A stretch of 64,000 nucleotides of DNA, from the NCBI GenBank assembly GCA_037349315.1, contig JBAIAC010000057.1:10323501-10387500 (forward strand), read 5' to 3'. The notes beneath the pieces were generated by a model. It worked only from the letters and a program-made list of their open reading frames with translations. It was not told where the DNA came from and searched no databases. This DNA comes from Chelydra serpentina (Eukaryota; Chordata; Testudines; Chelydridae). Below, in pieces: positions 34,796-47,392 of the stretch (positions are counted from its first letter, which is position 1; every line of letters begins with the position of its first letter). A program made the translations under genes and the position numbers.

Positions 34796-36771
34796 AGAGG
34801 AAGATTTCATCTGCTGCTCGCCAGAGGAACTGACTAGGAAGGGCTCTTATACTGGGTATATACCAACAATTCGCAAGCAATCCAACGTGTATTTCCCAAC
34901 CCAGCTGGCGGCATGTACCAAAAATAGGAGCACATCTTGTGTGTTATTGCTTAATTATTTCATAGGAATGGAATGTATTGTTCTGTTGGGCCCCAGAATA
35001 TACTTTCAGCATCCTTTGCACCTCATACAAGAAATATGCCTGTTCTCTTATGTAATCAGCATGATCCTCATCCTTTGAGAGCTGGATCTGTGAGTCAGCC
35101 CCACAGCTGTGTCACTAAATCGTTTCTACTGTGCGTGCCAGCACAATAAACACACACGTGCCATTGCGGTTTACTCCACTGTGCACCTTAATGATGGTAC
35201 GACATTAAAAACTCCTCTGAAAAGTCGCCAGATTCTTCATGCGGAGATGCTGCACCTGGGGTATGAAATTGGGCTCCTTTGAAAATCCCAGCCTACGGCA
35301 GCAGGCCCTGGAAATACTTTGGGATCAGATCCTGCACCGACATAGGCAGGTGCTTAACTTCCCTCGCGGCGAGTGTCCAATTGGAGTCAATGGGTTTACT
35401 CACAGAGCGTATAGTTAAGCACGCGGGATCGGGGCCTTAGACAGGCAGAAGGCGCTCTGCTCGTGGGAAATCAGTAATAACACAGCTGCCTTAGATTTGA
35501 GGAGGGCTATCATGGGTGGTTCCGCTCTGCAGAATTAGTGGAGTTGGCATAACCGAGGACAAAAATGTATACGCTGCCAGTCCCAGATGTGTTCTGTCCA
35601 TATACAACAAGGGAGTCCATAGGAGACATCAGGAAAACGTTGCTTAGAACCCCTGGTGATGGGGTGTACAAACCCTGCACGAGCCAGGAAAGGGTTAAAC
35701 GGCTGCTGGGTGCCCAACCAGCCCTGCCCTATGACACTTGAGGTTGGTGTCTGGCCCCCAAGGCCGGAGCTAAAGGAGAGCCCAGGATGGCTGTGCTGGA
35801 GAGTAGGGTTTGAGCTCGCAGTGGGGTCAGGAAGGCTGGCTAGGCCAGGAACCAGGGAACGCTGCTGCCTGTCAGGGCCTCCCCGAGGGAAGGGAAGAAT
35901 TTCATGTCCCCTCTTGTGTGACCGACCTGGCCGGAGTCCCTCAGCCTGGAAGGTGTCGGAAGCTGAGCAGAGCAATGGAAGCCCAGGAGGCAAAGAGCAG
36001 CAGAGCTACTGCTGTCCTGTGCCGTTGTGTGTGTGTGGGGGGGTGGGGTGTCGTGCTGGGAGGGGGTGGCCACACTCCTAGGTAGGGAGCAGTGCCCGGT
36101 ATGGTTTGAAGAATGGCCTAATGGGGTGTACAAGGGTTCTTAGGTGGCTAGTCCCTGGATGTAGGCACATAAACCCCAACTTTGGCTCCACTGCGATCCG
36201 CAAAACTCCTGCTGAACCCCAGAGGTGCCTAAACCCACTTGGCGCCTGGTTTCTCAGGGCAAAAGTTCCCTGGACACTTATGTTTCTGTCCCTGGGCACG
36301 TGCACCGCGGCCTCGCTCCAGGCATCCAGCCGCTCGTCTCCTGCCTAAGCCCCACCGCACGTCACAAAGTGGGGGAAGGCAGGTGGGTCCCATTCCCCAT
36401 CCAGAGGAGAAGTCCACCCTGGAACTTAGTGCTGAGAGCCCTCACCTAGGGGCTGTGGGAAACCAAGGGTCAAGTCCCCCCCTCTCTGCTGGGGGCGGGG
36501 ACAAAAGGATTTGAATGGGGACGCCCCCACTTCTCAGAAGGGCGCTCCCAACACACAGCTATGGGATGTTCGGCTCCTTCCGTCTCTCCTGTTGAAGCTG
36601 TTCCACTGTGGCTAACTAATGAAGTGTTTGGAGCTGGCGGGGACTGGCGCCAGCATCACCCACCTGGGAGGTGGGGACTCGAACCACGGGACTACAGAGT
36701 TTTTGCTTTAAGACTGTACAAAATTTTGCTCTGAATGTGTGAACCTAGTCGGGAGGGATCGTCTCTTAAAT
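34796..36771. other. Intergenic, nothing recognised
   Basis: Mixed GC sequence with a short GT/GGGG run near 36.03 kb. Open frames of 141-152 residues near 35.5-36.1 kb overlap on both strands and look random. Confidence 0.45.
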
Positions 36772-37518
36772 CAGGGGGTCTCAAACGTATTTGATCACCC
36801 CCCCCCCTTCTTTGTGTCTTTAGTCGTTTATGCCCCTCCTCCTGCCACACAAGTACATATCCCAATTTAAAAAACATCACCATGCAACTCTCACTAAATA
36901 TTAACAACAGTCGGGCATTGATTCAAACCGAGCCAGGTGAGGCTATAATAATGTACATTTTAAGTGTGATACTTCTTACTGGCATCACGCTGTTGTTCCT
37001 AGGGTGAGAGTGTGCCTGTTTTTCAGAGCAGAGCAATTCCATCCTGGTTTGGATGCTTGAGACAGCTATCCGGAGAGCCCCTTCTACCTAAAGATGAGCT
37101 CATTTGCTTTTGATGTAAAGAACAGCGTTTCTCAGACTCGGGTCTGATCCAAGAGGGGATCATAATCTTATTGTGGGGGGCAGGGGTGTCACGGTATTGC
37201 CACCCTTAGTTCTGCGCTGCTTTCAGAGTTGGCGGCTGCTGGCCGGATGCCCAGCTCTGAAGGCAGCTCTGAAGGCAGCCATCAGCAACACAGACGTAAG
37301 GGTGGCATGGAATATACAACCATAGAAATACATCTGCAAAATGTGCTCTTTATGCCCTGACCAACCCGTGAAAAATGTGTGATTTCTCCATGATTTAAGT
37401 AGACCCCTACTCATTGCTGTGGGTAAAATGTGAGCAGTCAGGGTTTTTTTCCCCCTAAAGTTTTTCACGCTTCCCTCATCCAGAATACATTCTGTGCCCC
37501 CCAGTTTGAGAACATCTG
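36772..37518. mobile_element. hAT-type non-autonomous element, 747 bp
   Basis: The left end CAGGGGGTCTCAAACG and the right end CCAGTTTGAGAACATCTG form terminal inverted repeats. The flanks TCTTAAAT and TCCTAATT are a diverged 8-bp duplication. It contains a local duplication of AGCTCTGAAGGC near 37253. No transposase ORF is present. Confidence 0.75.
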
Positions 37519-39928
37519 TCCTAATTATCAACAAGGTATTCAAAACTAAAAGGGCCATTGTCGGACATCACAATACAACGACTTTGTTAACTGTTCCTTC
37601 ACACCCATGAAGAAACTACATGCAAAAGGGCTCCTCCCCTGAGCTTGAATTCTGGAAGAAGGAAATAAAAATAGCTGACAAGAAAAATGTTCATCTCTCT
37701 TTTTTGCTGTTTGAACTCCCACAGGGCTGAAGTTACAAAACAGAAGCAGCGATCCCCAGGATCAACCGGGGTTAGTCCGCACTGCTGACAGATTGCTACA
37801 ACTCGGTCACCTTTTGGAACCATAGACTGTAACTCATGTATGTATATGTGTTTGCCTGCTTCAACCTGGAAATAACTCCCTCATTTCTTTTTCCTAGTTA
37901 ATGAATCCTTAGCTAGTTTACTATAGGATTGGCTACAAGTGTTGTCTTTGGTGTGAGATCTGAGATACCAATTGACCTGGGGTAAGGGCCTGGTCTCTTG
38001 GGACTGGGAGCAACCTGAATATTTTGTGAGCTTTGATGTATAGCAACCAACTATCACTACGTCCAGCTTGCCTGGGCGGCTAGATAGACTGGACTGCCCC
38101 CGGTGGACTGTCTGTGACTCCATGGTTAGACTGTTATATTGCTTCAGGCATTCACATGTGTTACTGGGCTGGTGAAATCTAATTATAGACCACACGTCCA
38201 GGTTCGGGTGTCTGCCCTGCTTTTTGACAGGGTGCCCTGAGTTTGGCACTCAGGGTTATGAACCAGCGTGAGATCAGCATCACCTATTGGCTAGTCTTGG
38301 TGACTCCACGCCTAGCATGCCGGCTTTTGTGTATCGCATTCTGAGGCGCCCATCTCTCCCCATTCATTGTACAGGGAGTCAGACCCAGCTTGGCGGATGT
38401 CAGTGCTGTTCCTGTGATTCTTACTAGGCATCTAAAAATCAGACACTGTGATGCGCAGCATCTCAACGCCTACGTCCTCTTGGGGATCCCACCCTCAAGA
38501 AACTGGGGAGCATCAGGCCTATGATGAGGTGACCGTAATTTATCATGTGCTGCATGTGATCATTCCTTCAGTGACATTTCTACCGTCTAGCATTCAGATG
38601 GCTACATGATGTTGATGTGTGCCTCTTTCCGCCTACTCAGCCATTTTACTGCAGTCACTGTAAGAAAATCCAAAATAATAGAGTTGAGGGACTCGGCTTC
38701 AAACTCTTTTTGCTACATCCCATATGGTTTTGCTAAGGAAACTCAGGATCAGGTGGGTCATGCAAAATAAACGACCACCCAGTAAGAAACTGGCATTGTG
38801 GCATGAAACGAATACTGTTAGTGCTTGTAACTTCAAAGTGCGTAGCTCTTTTTTCTCCGCAATCCTTTTTTCTTTTGTCTTTTAATCCAAAATACTATAT
38901 CCAGCACAATCAGAAGGAAAACAGACAGAAGTGTTTGTGTGCTACTCCATATGACAAATGAATCCTGCACCTAGGTAGCTGTGGGACTCGTGAAAGAAAC
39001 CGGACACATAGCATGAATATCAGACCCAAACAGGGGACTGAGTGGAGGGTTCTGATCCTACAGCTGATGATGGGCTGAAGTCTAGATTTAAAAGTGGGAT
39101 TTTTCAGAAGTGCCTAACTCCCATTGATTTCAGTGGGATTTAGGCGCCTAATTAGTTTAGGCACTTTGTAAATCCCACTATTAGGGCTTGATTCAATTCC
39201 CACTGAAGCTACTGGGGAACTTTCCATTCACTTTAAGGGGCGTTTGATTGGACCCCGCCCCCAGGTTAGCTGTGGTTGAAAATCATTACCAGCTGATTGC
39301 CTTTCTTCTTCCATTTAGCTTCTGTCAACTCAAGCCAGCAAGGTTTATGGTTTCCTGATTCAGCATAGCCACCTGCTGGATGCTGGCGGGATCTCTCCAC
39401 TACTGCTCATCACCCAGGTTAATCACTTTGGCTTACAGCTACATTTACACAGATGAGGAGGGAAAGGGGCTGCTTTCCTCCATGTTTGGTTTTACCCCTC
39501 TTGGTGTAGTTTATGCCACTGGCAGCTCAGTGGGGTTCCTTTAACTGCTACATTTTTGGAAACCGTCTGTGTTGCATCCTAGTGATTATGATTTGAGAAG
39601 CTAAAACGGTGGCACTTCCTTTGTGGCTGCGGTGCAGATAGTGTCAATCCAACTGTTCTTGCATTTCTGAGACTGGGGAGGGGCAGACCTACCATAAGTC
39701 TTCCTCTGTGTGTGTACACGCTACTTGGTATCCAGGAGCTGTCATCGGTTTATATGCCATGTTCCCCTGACCTTGTTATGCTCTAATGTTCGGCAGTTTA
39801 AGCACGCACCGGGTACGCTGAGAGCACAGAGCCCTGCACGACTCATTAAAATATGGGTGTTATTGACCCGTTCAATTCTAACTAGTCCTTAGTGTCACCA
39901 AAGGATGCATCTGCGATTTAGCTGACTC
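37519..39928. other. Intergenic, little recognised
   Basis: It contains the small palindrome at 39.09 kb. A block near 38.23-38.52 kb has words like TGATGCGCAGCATCTCAACG and GGGGATCCCACCCTC that recall a turtle interspersed repeat which I cannot name with confidence. Confidence 0.4.
39092..39180. repeat. Imperfect palindrome, MITE-like
   Basis: GTGGGATTTTTCAGAAGTGC pairs with GCACTTTGTAAATCCCAC across about 89 bp, with AGTGCCTAA and TTAGGCACT as matching inner blocks. Confidence 0.55.
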
Positions 39929-39978
39929 CGTGGTTCTCAGACTTTTTTTGTGCTGTGCCCCACTTTTGAAGGCAGACC

Positions 39979-40163
39979 CATAGAATCATAGAATCTCAGG
40001 GTTGGAAGGGACCTTAGGAGGTCATCTAGTCCAACCCCCTGCTGAAAGCAGGACCAATCCCCAATTGGTGCCCCAGATCCCCAAATGGCCCCCTCAAGGA
40101 TTGAACTCACAACCCTGGGTTTAGCAGGCCAATGCTCAAACCACTGAGCTATCCCTCCCCCCA
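39979..40163 (-). mobile_element. Turtle tRNA-derived SINE, near full length
   Basis: Reading on the minus strand it has the GGGGGGAGGGATAGCTCAGT head, the B box region GGTTGTGAGTTCAATCC, and a CR1-like tail ending in ATTCTATGATTCTATG. It is inserted in the hAT element around it. Confidence 0.92.
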
Positions 40164-40627
40164 TCCTCTAGTGAAAGCTTTATCTCCTAGTCCTGATGCC
40201 AGACCATCCCTGCAGCAACTTGGTTACACAAAGAAGTCATCTGAGGACAGCACCAAGGAAACAGGCACTTGCTTTAATGTGACAGGCTCAATGGTTGGGC
40301 TACGTTGCTCCCCTCCCCTCCTTCCACTTTGTATCAGTGTTGTTTATTTCCATGTTTTTAGGACTGTATCTCATTTGTTGCCTGCTCTAATCTCTCCATC
40401 CTACCCCTTCATTGTTTGCTCCTGGCATCCTGTGTGTTTGTTCCCCCTTTCGTTTTAGTGGCAGCCATACATTTGATCATTCATGGCTGAATCTGAACCA
40501 AAGAAGCAACCAGTAAAGACCGGCTAATATTAAGCATCTGTGCAGGGAGCACAGCAGGGCTCCATATTTACTTTAGTTGGCCTCAAAACTAAATCCCTCT
40601 CAGGGATTCTTCGGAGAGTCTTAGGGT

Positions 40628-40870
40628 TTGTCTCCACAGGAATTGAACCAGAATAGCTCTTGTGAAATACACTATTTTGCAATCGCTATTATGGAATATA
40701 TCTCCAGGTGCACACACTATTCCAAAATAAAAGTTACTTGAATCCAGAATAATTAGTGCAGTTTAATAGCGTGTGCACAGGGGGAGCTATTCTGGAACAG
40801 CGATTGTGGAATGGTGTCTTCTGCACTCGCTATTCTGATCAATTTCTCTGTGTATTTAAACCCTTAGATT
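40628..40870. mobile_element. MITE with TTAGGGTTTGTCTCCAC terminus
   Basis: The left end TTAGGGTTTGTCTCCACAGG and the right end GTGTATTTAAACCCTTA are imperfect inverted repeats. Internal ATTCC/GGAAT blocks repeat in opposite orientation. Confidence 0.55.
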
Positions 40871-41204
40871 GTGCTGCTGCTCTCAGGAAACAACATCACG
40901 GACTTCACCAGAGTGATGCAGGCAGCTCTGCAGAGCCCTTGGCAGAGGTCCCCTTTGAGAACCACTGATCTAGCTCAGCTTTCCTGACCCATGGCCTTAG
41001 GGATACTGAACTATACTCAGCTGTTGTGTGGCAGGTGCAATTTTAGGGACGGCAAAGGATTTGAGCCAATTTACAGCTGGACTGAATTTGTCCCCTTAGG
41101 GCTATAAAATGAAAACTAAGAAAGAAAGAATTTTATTTAGCCACGAGAGTTCTGTAAATCTCATTACCCTGTTATCTGAGTGCACACAGATACGAATGGA
41201 TTTA

Positions 41205-41330
41205 GAGCATTATTATTATCCCCATTTTACAGATAGGGAAACCGAGGCACGGAGGCGATGAAGTAGTTTACACAGGGTCACCTGGTAGCTGCCTAGCTAG
41301 TGTTCTGACTGTGCTGGTGTCCTTTAGTAC
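41205..41330 (-). mobile_element. MIR SINE relic (minus orientation)
   Basis: CCCCATTTTACAGATAGGGA, AACCGAGGCACGGAGGCG and GGTCACCTGGTAGCTG follow the reverse MIR order. Confidence 0.7.
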
Positions 41331-42409
41331 CCCATACACTGGGATAATTATCAAGGACAATGGAAAACTGCAGGAAATGTTGGCAAAAGATCCTCCTCCC
41401 AAAATCTGGTAAATTTAGATTGTAAGATCTTTGGAGAAGAGACTTTTATACTGTGTGTGGGCAGCACCTAGCATCATGAGATCCTTATTGGGGCTTCTAT
41501 GTGCTACCATCATACAAGGAATTAATAAGCATACCTTTGTGGGGTATTTGCTATTGTCTTCATCTCTTCATATTTGGATGGATATTATTATCCATATATG
41601 TATTTATATGACCCCCTTGCTGTAGTAGCTGAGTGCCTTTCAAGAGGAGTCGGTGACCAATATTTTAGATGATCACAATGAATTACTTTTGCTGGTTCTA
41701 AACCATTCACAAACCCCTGCACAGTCTAACACTTGTTGCCTGAGAACACTAAACAAACACAACTATTACAAAAGTTACTGTATAACTACAGTACTTGAAA
41801 TAAACTTAGCATATTATCTGCAATACATAACATCCCCAAGAGAGTGTGTACTGCATTAACCTATTGGATGGACAGACTGCTTAGCTATGTGGATTTTCCC
41901 CAAACCTCTATGATTTTACATCCCTGCAAAATAATCTCTGAGCACCTAACTCCCAATGGGCCGTACGACTTTACCTCCTTCCTTACTGTTGTCCTTAGGT
42001 GCTGGTGTTAGGGAGCTGGTATTGTAATCATATTTCCATGCGGGCCCAGGTATCACCAGAAAGCTTGTGCGACTTATAGATAATAAAGCTACTCAAAAAG
42101 GGGCGTTGATATATTCCTTTGAATGCTGAATGTCTCTATCCAGCTAATTGGTATTCTGTTCAAAAGAACATAGGTCACTCTAAAAGGACATCATCCTCTA
42201 TTATACTGCATTCAAAGGTCCATTGTAGCTCTAAAAAGAGTCTAGAAAACATGAGAGGAAACAAAAGAGACTGAAAGGCACTAAATATACAGAAGAAGCT
42301 CCGTTAGATGAAAAGGAAGTCAGCTGCTAGCCTAGATCAGTGGTCTCTCCTGCTTCTCGCTGGATGTTTTTCCCCCAGAAGTTTCACGGCAGAAGGTTGG
42401 ATAGTTGGG

Positions 42410-42625
42410 ACAGTAGCCTGGGTCTCAAGAAACCCAGGTTCAATTCCCTGCTCTGCCATAGACTCTCTGTGTGACCTTGGGCAAGTCACAGCCTCCCTGT
42501 GCCTCAGTTTCCCCATCTGTAAATGGGGATGATAACACTGCCCTGCTTCCTGGGAGTGTGTGAGGGTAAATGCATTAATTCATGTGTGGTGTGCAATACT
42601 CTGGTAATGGGGGTCATTTAAGTAC
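42410..42625 (+). mobile_element. MIR SINE, well preserved
   Basis: GGTTCAATTCCCTGCTCTGC, CTGTGTGACCTTGGGCAAGT, GTGCCTCAGTTTCCCCATCT and GTAAATGGGGATGATAACAC form a continuous MIR body including the CORE region. Confidence 0.85.
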
Positions 42626-42724
42626 TTAAAATAGAGCAGACCTAGCATCCCTAAATATGTGGATTTTCCCGTTTATGGTGACTCACAGGCCAGATGGTGT
42701 GGAAATCTGGGTTGCACATTTGAC

Positions 42725-42915
42725 TTTTCCTTTGGGACTCTGGGAAAGTCACTTAATCTCACTGGGTAGAATCCTGGCTCCGCTGAAGTCAACGGGAGTT
42801 CTGCCATTGACTTCAATCAAGCCAGGATTTCACTCTCTATGCCCCATTTTCCCTACGTGTACCTCACCAGCATGCGGATTAAATCATTAAGCACCTTGAG
42901 ATCCTCTGATGGAAG
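42725..42915 (+). mobile_element. MIR SINE fragment interrupted by another short repeat
   Basis: MIR-like GACTCTGGGAAAGTCACTTA, then a self-complementary insert (GCTGAAGTCAACGGGAGTTC ... TTGACTTCAATCAAGCCAGG), then MIR-like ATGCCCCATTTTCCCTACG and TTAAATCATTAAGCACCTTG. The insert recalls a common sauropsid interspersed repeat that I cannot name. Confidence 0.55.
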
Positions 42916-43788
42916 GTGGTGCCTGGCGGCATAGCGTTTATTATTGCTTTCCTTGTCATTTCAGCAAACGCCTTTTCATTAGTTGCAAGGACTCTCCTTT
43001 TGGCTGGAGCTGTGGGACCTAAATTAGGAACATTCCTAACCTGGCCACGGCGGTACATCTCTCCTTGGCTTTCCTTGCTTTGGTTAAGAGCCTGTCCTCA
43101 TCCCACAAACCAGGTATTTCACAAATGATGGACTGAGCTGCTCAGGGTTGCATTGGTTGGTTGTTTCTTACTCCTGGGATGAATGTGGAAAGGCTCCCAC
43201 CCAATATTGTTGACCCCAAGTGTTCAAAAATCGTCAGGTCGTGAAGCATCATGAGCGTGGCTTTAAAAATCATGAGATTTTCAAAAATAACATTGGGCGA
43301 GGGCCTTTTTATTTGCTTTTGTGTTTCGGAACCTTTAGGGTCCACTTGAGTCATGTTTTCAAGCTTTGCTCTGCAACCTTGAGGGATGGAACCTTACACT
43401 TTTTTTTTTTTTTTTAATGAAAGCTGAGTCTCATGACTCTGGGTGCTGGAGCTTTAGACAAACACAACAACAAATAGCACAAGAGTCGCAATAAAATCAC
43501 AAGAGTTGGTAACACCACTTACCGCATAGACTGACCCATAGTTAAGATGCAAGATCTCCAGAGCCCAGGCTTTTAGAAATCCTGCAAAGAGATCTCCCTC
43601 AGAGCCAAGGGGGAGGCCTTGTAGCCAAAGTATGGATGTACCGTGCACTAGACTCCAGGATCGGCTATTTCTTTCACAAAGCTTGTGCAATCATGAATGA
43701 CATGCTCTCCTCTATATTCATTACTCCATTCTATGACCTGCTTCCCATCTTTCCTACCCAGAGGCACCTACTTTAGCTTCCAGCTTGT

Positions 43789-44067
43789 TCACTCTTCCTG
43801 AAAGCTAATGTCCTTGGAGTCCACAGCACTCACTCTGGCATGAACAAGGTCAAATTGTTTGCCCAGCTCCTCTAATTCTGCTAACAGCAGCAAGTTACTC
43901 ATTGACTTACCCTGGAGAGAAAGCTGTCCTGAATCTTCAGGCAAGATGGTTACTGCCCCATAGGTCACCTTTGTCTGCATTCCTGCAGCTGCTAGGCATA
44001 CAGATAAGGCTTGGGAGGGGGTGTAAGCTACAGCGCCACGTTGATGATGAATGACTTTCCTAATCAA
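43789..44067 (-). other. Unassigned 92-residue open frame
   Basis: The frame holds a leucine- and glutamate-rich stretch (NLLLLAELEELGKQFDLVHA) that could be part of a coiled coil, as in retroelement ORF1 proteins. I do not recognise the family, there is no flanking coding signal, and the frame closes soon after. It is reported only because its composition differs from the chance frames around it. Confidence 0.2.
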
Positions 44068-45059
44068 GAGATAACCCTACCGCTCACACACCCCCACACA
44101 CCCCGCACTGAGAAGCTCAGAGATTTCCAGTGGCATGAAGCATGGGTCTCCAGGATTTTAAGTGCTCCATAGTGCCTGGTGGACATGGGGCCCAGTAAAC
44201 GGGGAGGTTGTGAGTTATGGGGAGGAAGGGCAATGGAGTCTCTGCGTAGAGGAGTCACAGCGGGTGGAAAGAGAGAGCACTGGAAAACCAGCGCATTTAC
44301 TACTGTAGCAGGAACCAGCTGTAAATAGCACAGGGTAAAGCATGTACATCTAGGAGCAATGCACACGCCCATTTTACACTAACAATTTGTTTATGCATCA
44401 GCAAGGAACAAACCACATGACAAAATCCCATCGGAGCAGAGGACTTCCAGCTTCAAACCATTTGCATCCATAAAGCAGCTAGAACAAGGAAGAGCAGGTC
44501 TTCATAAGGCCTCAGCGGGGCGTAGGGTGGATAGTTACACGCTGCAGTGAAAAGCATGCTGCGTCCAAGCTACATGTGGCAGGGAAAGGCTTGGAAGGGG
44601 GGAGGCAGCAGACAAAGGCTCCTTTCCCGCTGCTGGAGTCTGTCACTGTTGTGGGGAAAGGCTCCTGCAGCAGGCTAAAATTAGCAGTGTAGCCAGGGTA
44701 GGCACTGCTTGGGCACGCAGAGAGCCAGCTAGGTTCAGGCGTGTCTTTATTCACCTACGCAGCGCTTCATCGTCTACTCTGCTATTTATACCTGAGCTGG
44801 CGAGGAGGGTGGGGGGTGGGGGTGCCTTGCAGTGTAGGTACTGACATGCCGAAGTGCAGATATCGCCTAAGCTCAGGTCATTTACTGCATGGGACAGGGA
44901 ACGTCCACAAAGCACAGACTTCACTACAAATATTGGTACACGCACAGCCTCCGTTCCTGCATCAAATAAAAATCTGCAGAGCAACCAATAGTGTGAAAGG
45001 CCCCTCTGTGGTTTCAAAGGCACCCTTCGTACCTAAATCTCATAAAGGAGGCAAGAGGG

Positions 45060-45265
45060 TCTTGTGCTCAAGGCAAGGAAAACCTAGGTTCAACTCCTAG
45101 CTCGGCCATAGCCTGCTTCCTGGGTGACCTGGGGAAAATAATGTAACTTCTCTGTCCCTCAGTTCCTCATCTGGATAACGGGATAATAGCTCTGCCCGGC
45201 CACACAGGGGCCCTGTGAGGGTAAATTCACTAACGTTTATGAGGCTGAAATACTACAGTGCTGAG
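45060..45265 (+). mobile_element. MIR SINE
   Basis: AACCTAGGTTCAACTCCTAG, CTTCCTGGGTGACCTGGGGA, TCTGTCCCTCAGTTCCTCAT and CTGTGAGGGTAAATTC lie in MIR order. Confidence 0.75.
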
Positions 45266-46960
45266 GCCTATAAGAACTCCGATAGATTTGAGAAACTATT
45301 TTCATTGATATTATTTGTATTACAGGAGCCCCTGGAGTTCCCAGTGAGGATCGGGGCCCATTGTGCTGGGCATTGTACACACGCTGTCAGAGAGTCCCTG
45401 CCTCAAAGAGCTTGCAGTTCAAGTACTGTACATGTCCAGAGGTAGGAAGAGAACGAAGGGACGTAGTATTTTCCCCCATTTTGGAGAGGCACAGAGAAAT
45501 GAAGTGACACTGAAAGTCTATGGCAGAATTGGCTGCAGGGTTTATATCCATTATGCTTTGTTTATCCTATTGAACTTAGCCCTAGATGTTCTCACTGATA
45601 TGTACTTATCTGGCCCCCATTACCATAGTATCTGAAGACTTCACCATCTTGAATGTATTTATCCTTACAAGACTCCTGTAAGGTAGGCAAGTTTATCCAC
45701 CTACAGGAACTGAGGCACATGGGCCAGATCCTCAAAGGTAATTAGCTGCAGCACTGAGTCTATGCCACTGTAGTGTAGACATTTAATACAGCACGGGAAA
45801 GGGGTTTCCCCATCACTGTAGAGCTGTGTGGCTCAAAAGCTTGTTTCTCTCACCCAATAGAAGTTGGTCCAAAAAAAGATATTACCTCACCCACCTTGTC
45901 TCTCTAAGTATTAGCATGATGACAGAGTTTATTTGGAGGCTGCCCTCAGGTGAAGACATACTCCAATGTACAGCAGACGTGGTGGAAGGATTTTGCGTGG
46001 GAAGGACTTGGAAGGGTTGGCAGTCCTCTAGGAAAGGAGTGGAGTTGCATAGATCCTCTTACGACACAACCAGAAGGAAATTTATTACCAAGGTACAAGC
46101 CAAGCAAATAAACCTGCCTTAAGGGAAATTGGTTCATCTGTGTTTAGCCACACCAGAGGACTTACATATGGACCAAGGGTCTCCATTTATGCTATTGTGT
46201 GTAGTTTGTTTTTAGACAAGTAAATGGTTAGTTATGAGTTACTTTTCATGATTTTTCCTGCATATAACAAGTATTCCCTACTGTAATCAATCTGGCTGAA
46301 ATTTTTCACAAATTTCTTCCGATAAAAAAAAAAGTGATTTTTGTCAGAACTGCAATGAAGAATGTCATTTGAAATGTTGAATCATTTTATTTCAATCAAA
46401 AGTGTTGAACTTTTTCCATTTCAATGCTTCAGATGTGAAACTTTTCAGAATTTTCCATTTCATGAACAGTTTTGATATTTTGCCATTTTGTTCCTATTTG
46501 GGATGGAAAGTAATGTTGGAATGTCAAAATTTTCTGTGAAAGAAAAATTCCATGTTTTGAACAATAAGTATTCCTCCTCCCCCTAGCACAGTGTGGTCTT
46601 GATCCATGACTAGAGCTCCTAGGTGCTATGATAATACAAATATTAAATAAGAATAACAATTGTGTTTAGTTAGCTCTCAGTTTTGAGTAGCAATAAACCT
46701 ATCTCCTATTCCCTTGCTCCTTGTGTCTGATTATATCATATAGAATATAACTGGGAGGTATGGCCTAATAGTGATTCAGCCTCTGTCAAAACCTACTCTG
46801 ATAAAACTAATTCAGAAGGGTAAGGAAGACCACTCTTTGTCCTGAGTAATTATACAGACTAATTTAGAGGTTTGGTGGCCGTATAAATGATTTTAAATGC
46901 CCCTCTAGAGCAATTCTCAAAAATTTGTTATGGTCAATGGGCAGTTTCAGTTAAAAGGAG
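45266..46960. other. Intergenic, nothing clear
   Basis: Repeat debris lies near 45.33-45.53 kb (words TTGTGCTGGGCATTGTACAC, GAGTCCCTGCCTCAAAGAGC and a reverse MIR-like ATTTTGGAGAGGCACAGAGA). AT-rich DNA follows with no coding signal. Confidence 0.45.
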
Positions 46961-47392
46961 CCAGACATGACACAGCCCCTGCATACAGCATGCACGAGAT
47001 ACCCACATTTCCCCTTATATTACCCCTCATGCAATTTCCTCAGCCACCCATTACATGTACCACTCCTCATCGTTCCCTGTGCAAGTCTCCCCCCTTCCCT
47101 GGACTCCCTAAATTATTCCCCTTCACATCACCCCCAAATTACGCCATGCAGATAATCTCCCCAAGTTACCTCAACTCCCTCCAAGTGCCCTCCACAAACT
47201 CACCCCGCATACTAGCTCTAACCTCCCCAAATGACCCACACACTGTCCCTAAAGTATCCCAAACTCACTATCGCCAAGTGCGCTTATTAGTCTCCTACCT
47301 CCGGCTTCCCCCAGCACACACAACTTCCAAATTACCCCAATTCCAACCCCAACCTGCCCCACCCTCTGCTCATCAAAGTGCCCCACGCATCA

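Larger units (their letters stand above)
39929..40967. mobile_element. hAT-type element interrupted by a SINE and by a MITE
   Basis: The left end CGTGGTTCTCAGACTTTT and the right end CCCTTTGAGAACCACTG are matching hAT termini about 1 kb apart. A minus-strand SINE sits at 39979-40162 and a GTCTCCAC-ended MITE at about 40628-40870. The downstream flank ATCTAGCT resembles ATTTAGCT a few bases upstream of the left end, but the spacing is not exact. Confidence 0.6.

Noticed and set aside
35535..36081. Frames of 141 and 152 residues on opposite strands
   Set aside because: They overlap each other, have no recognisable family and no splice or promoter context.
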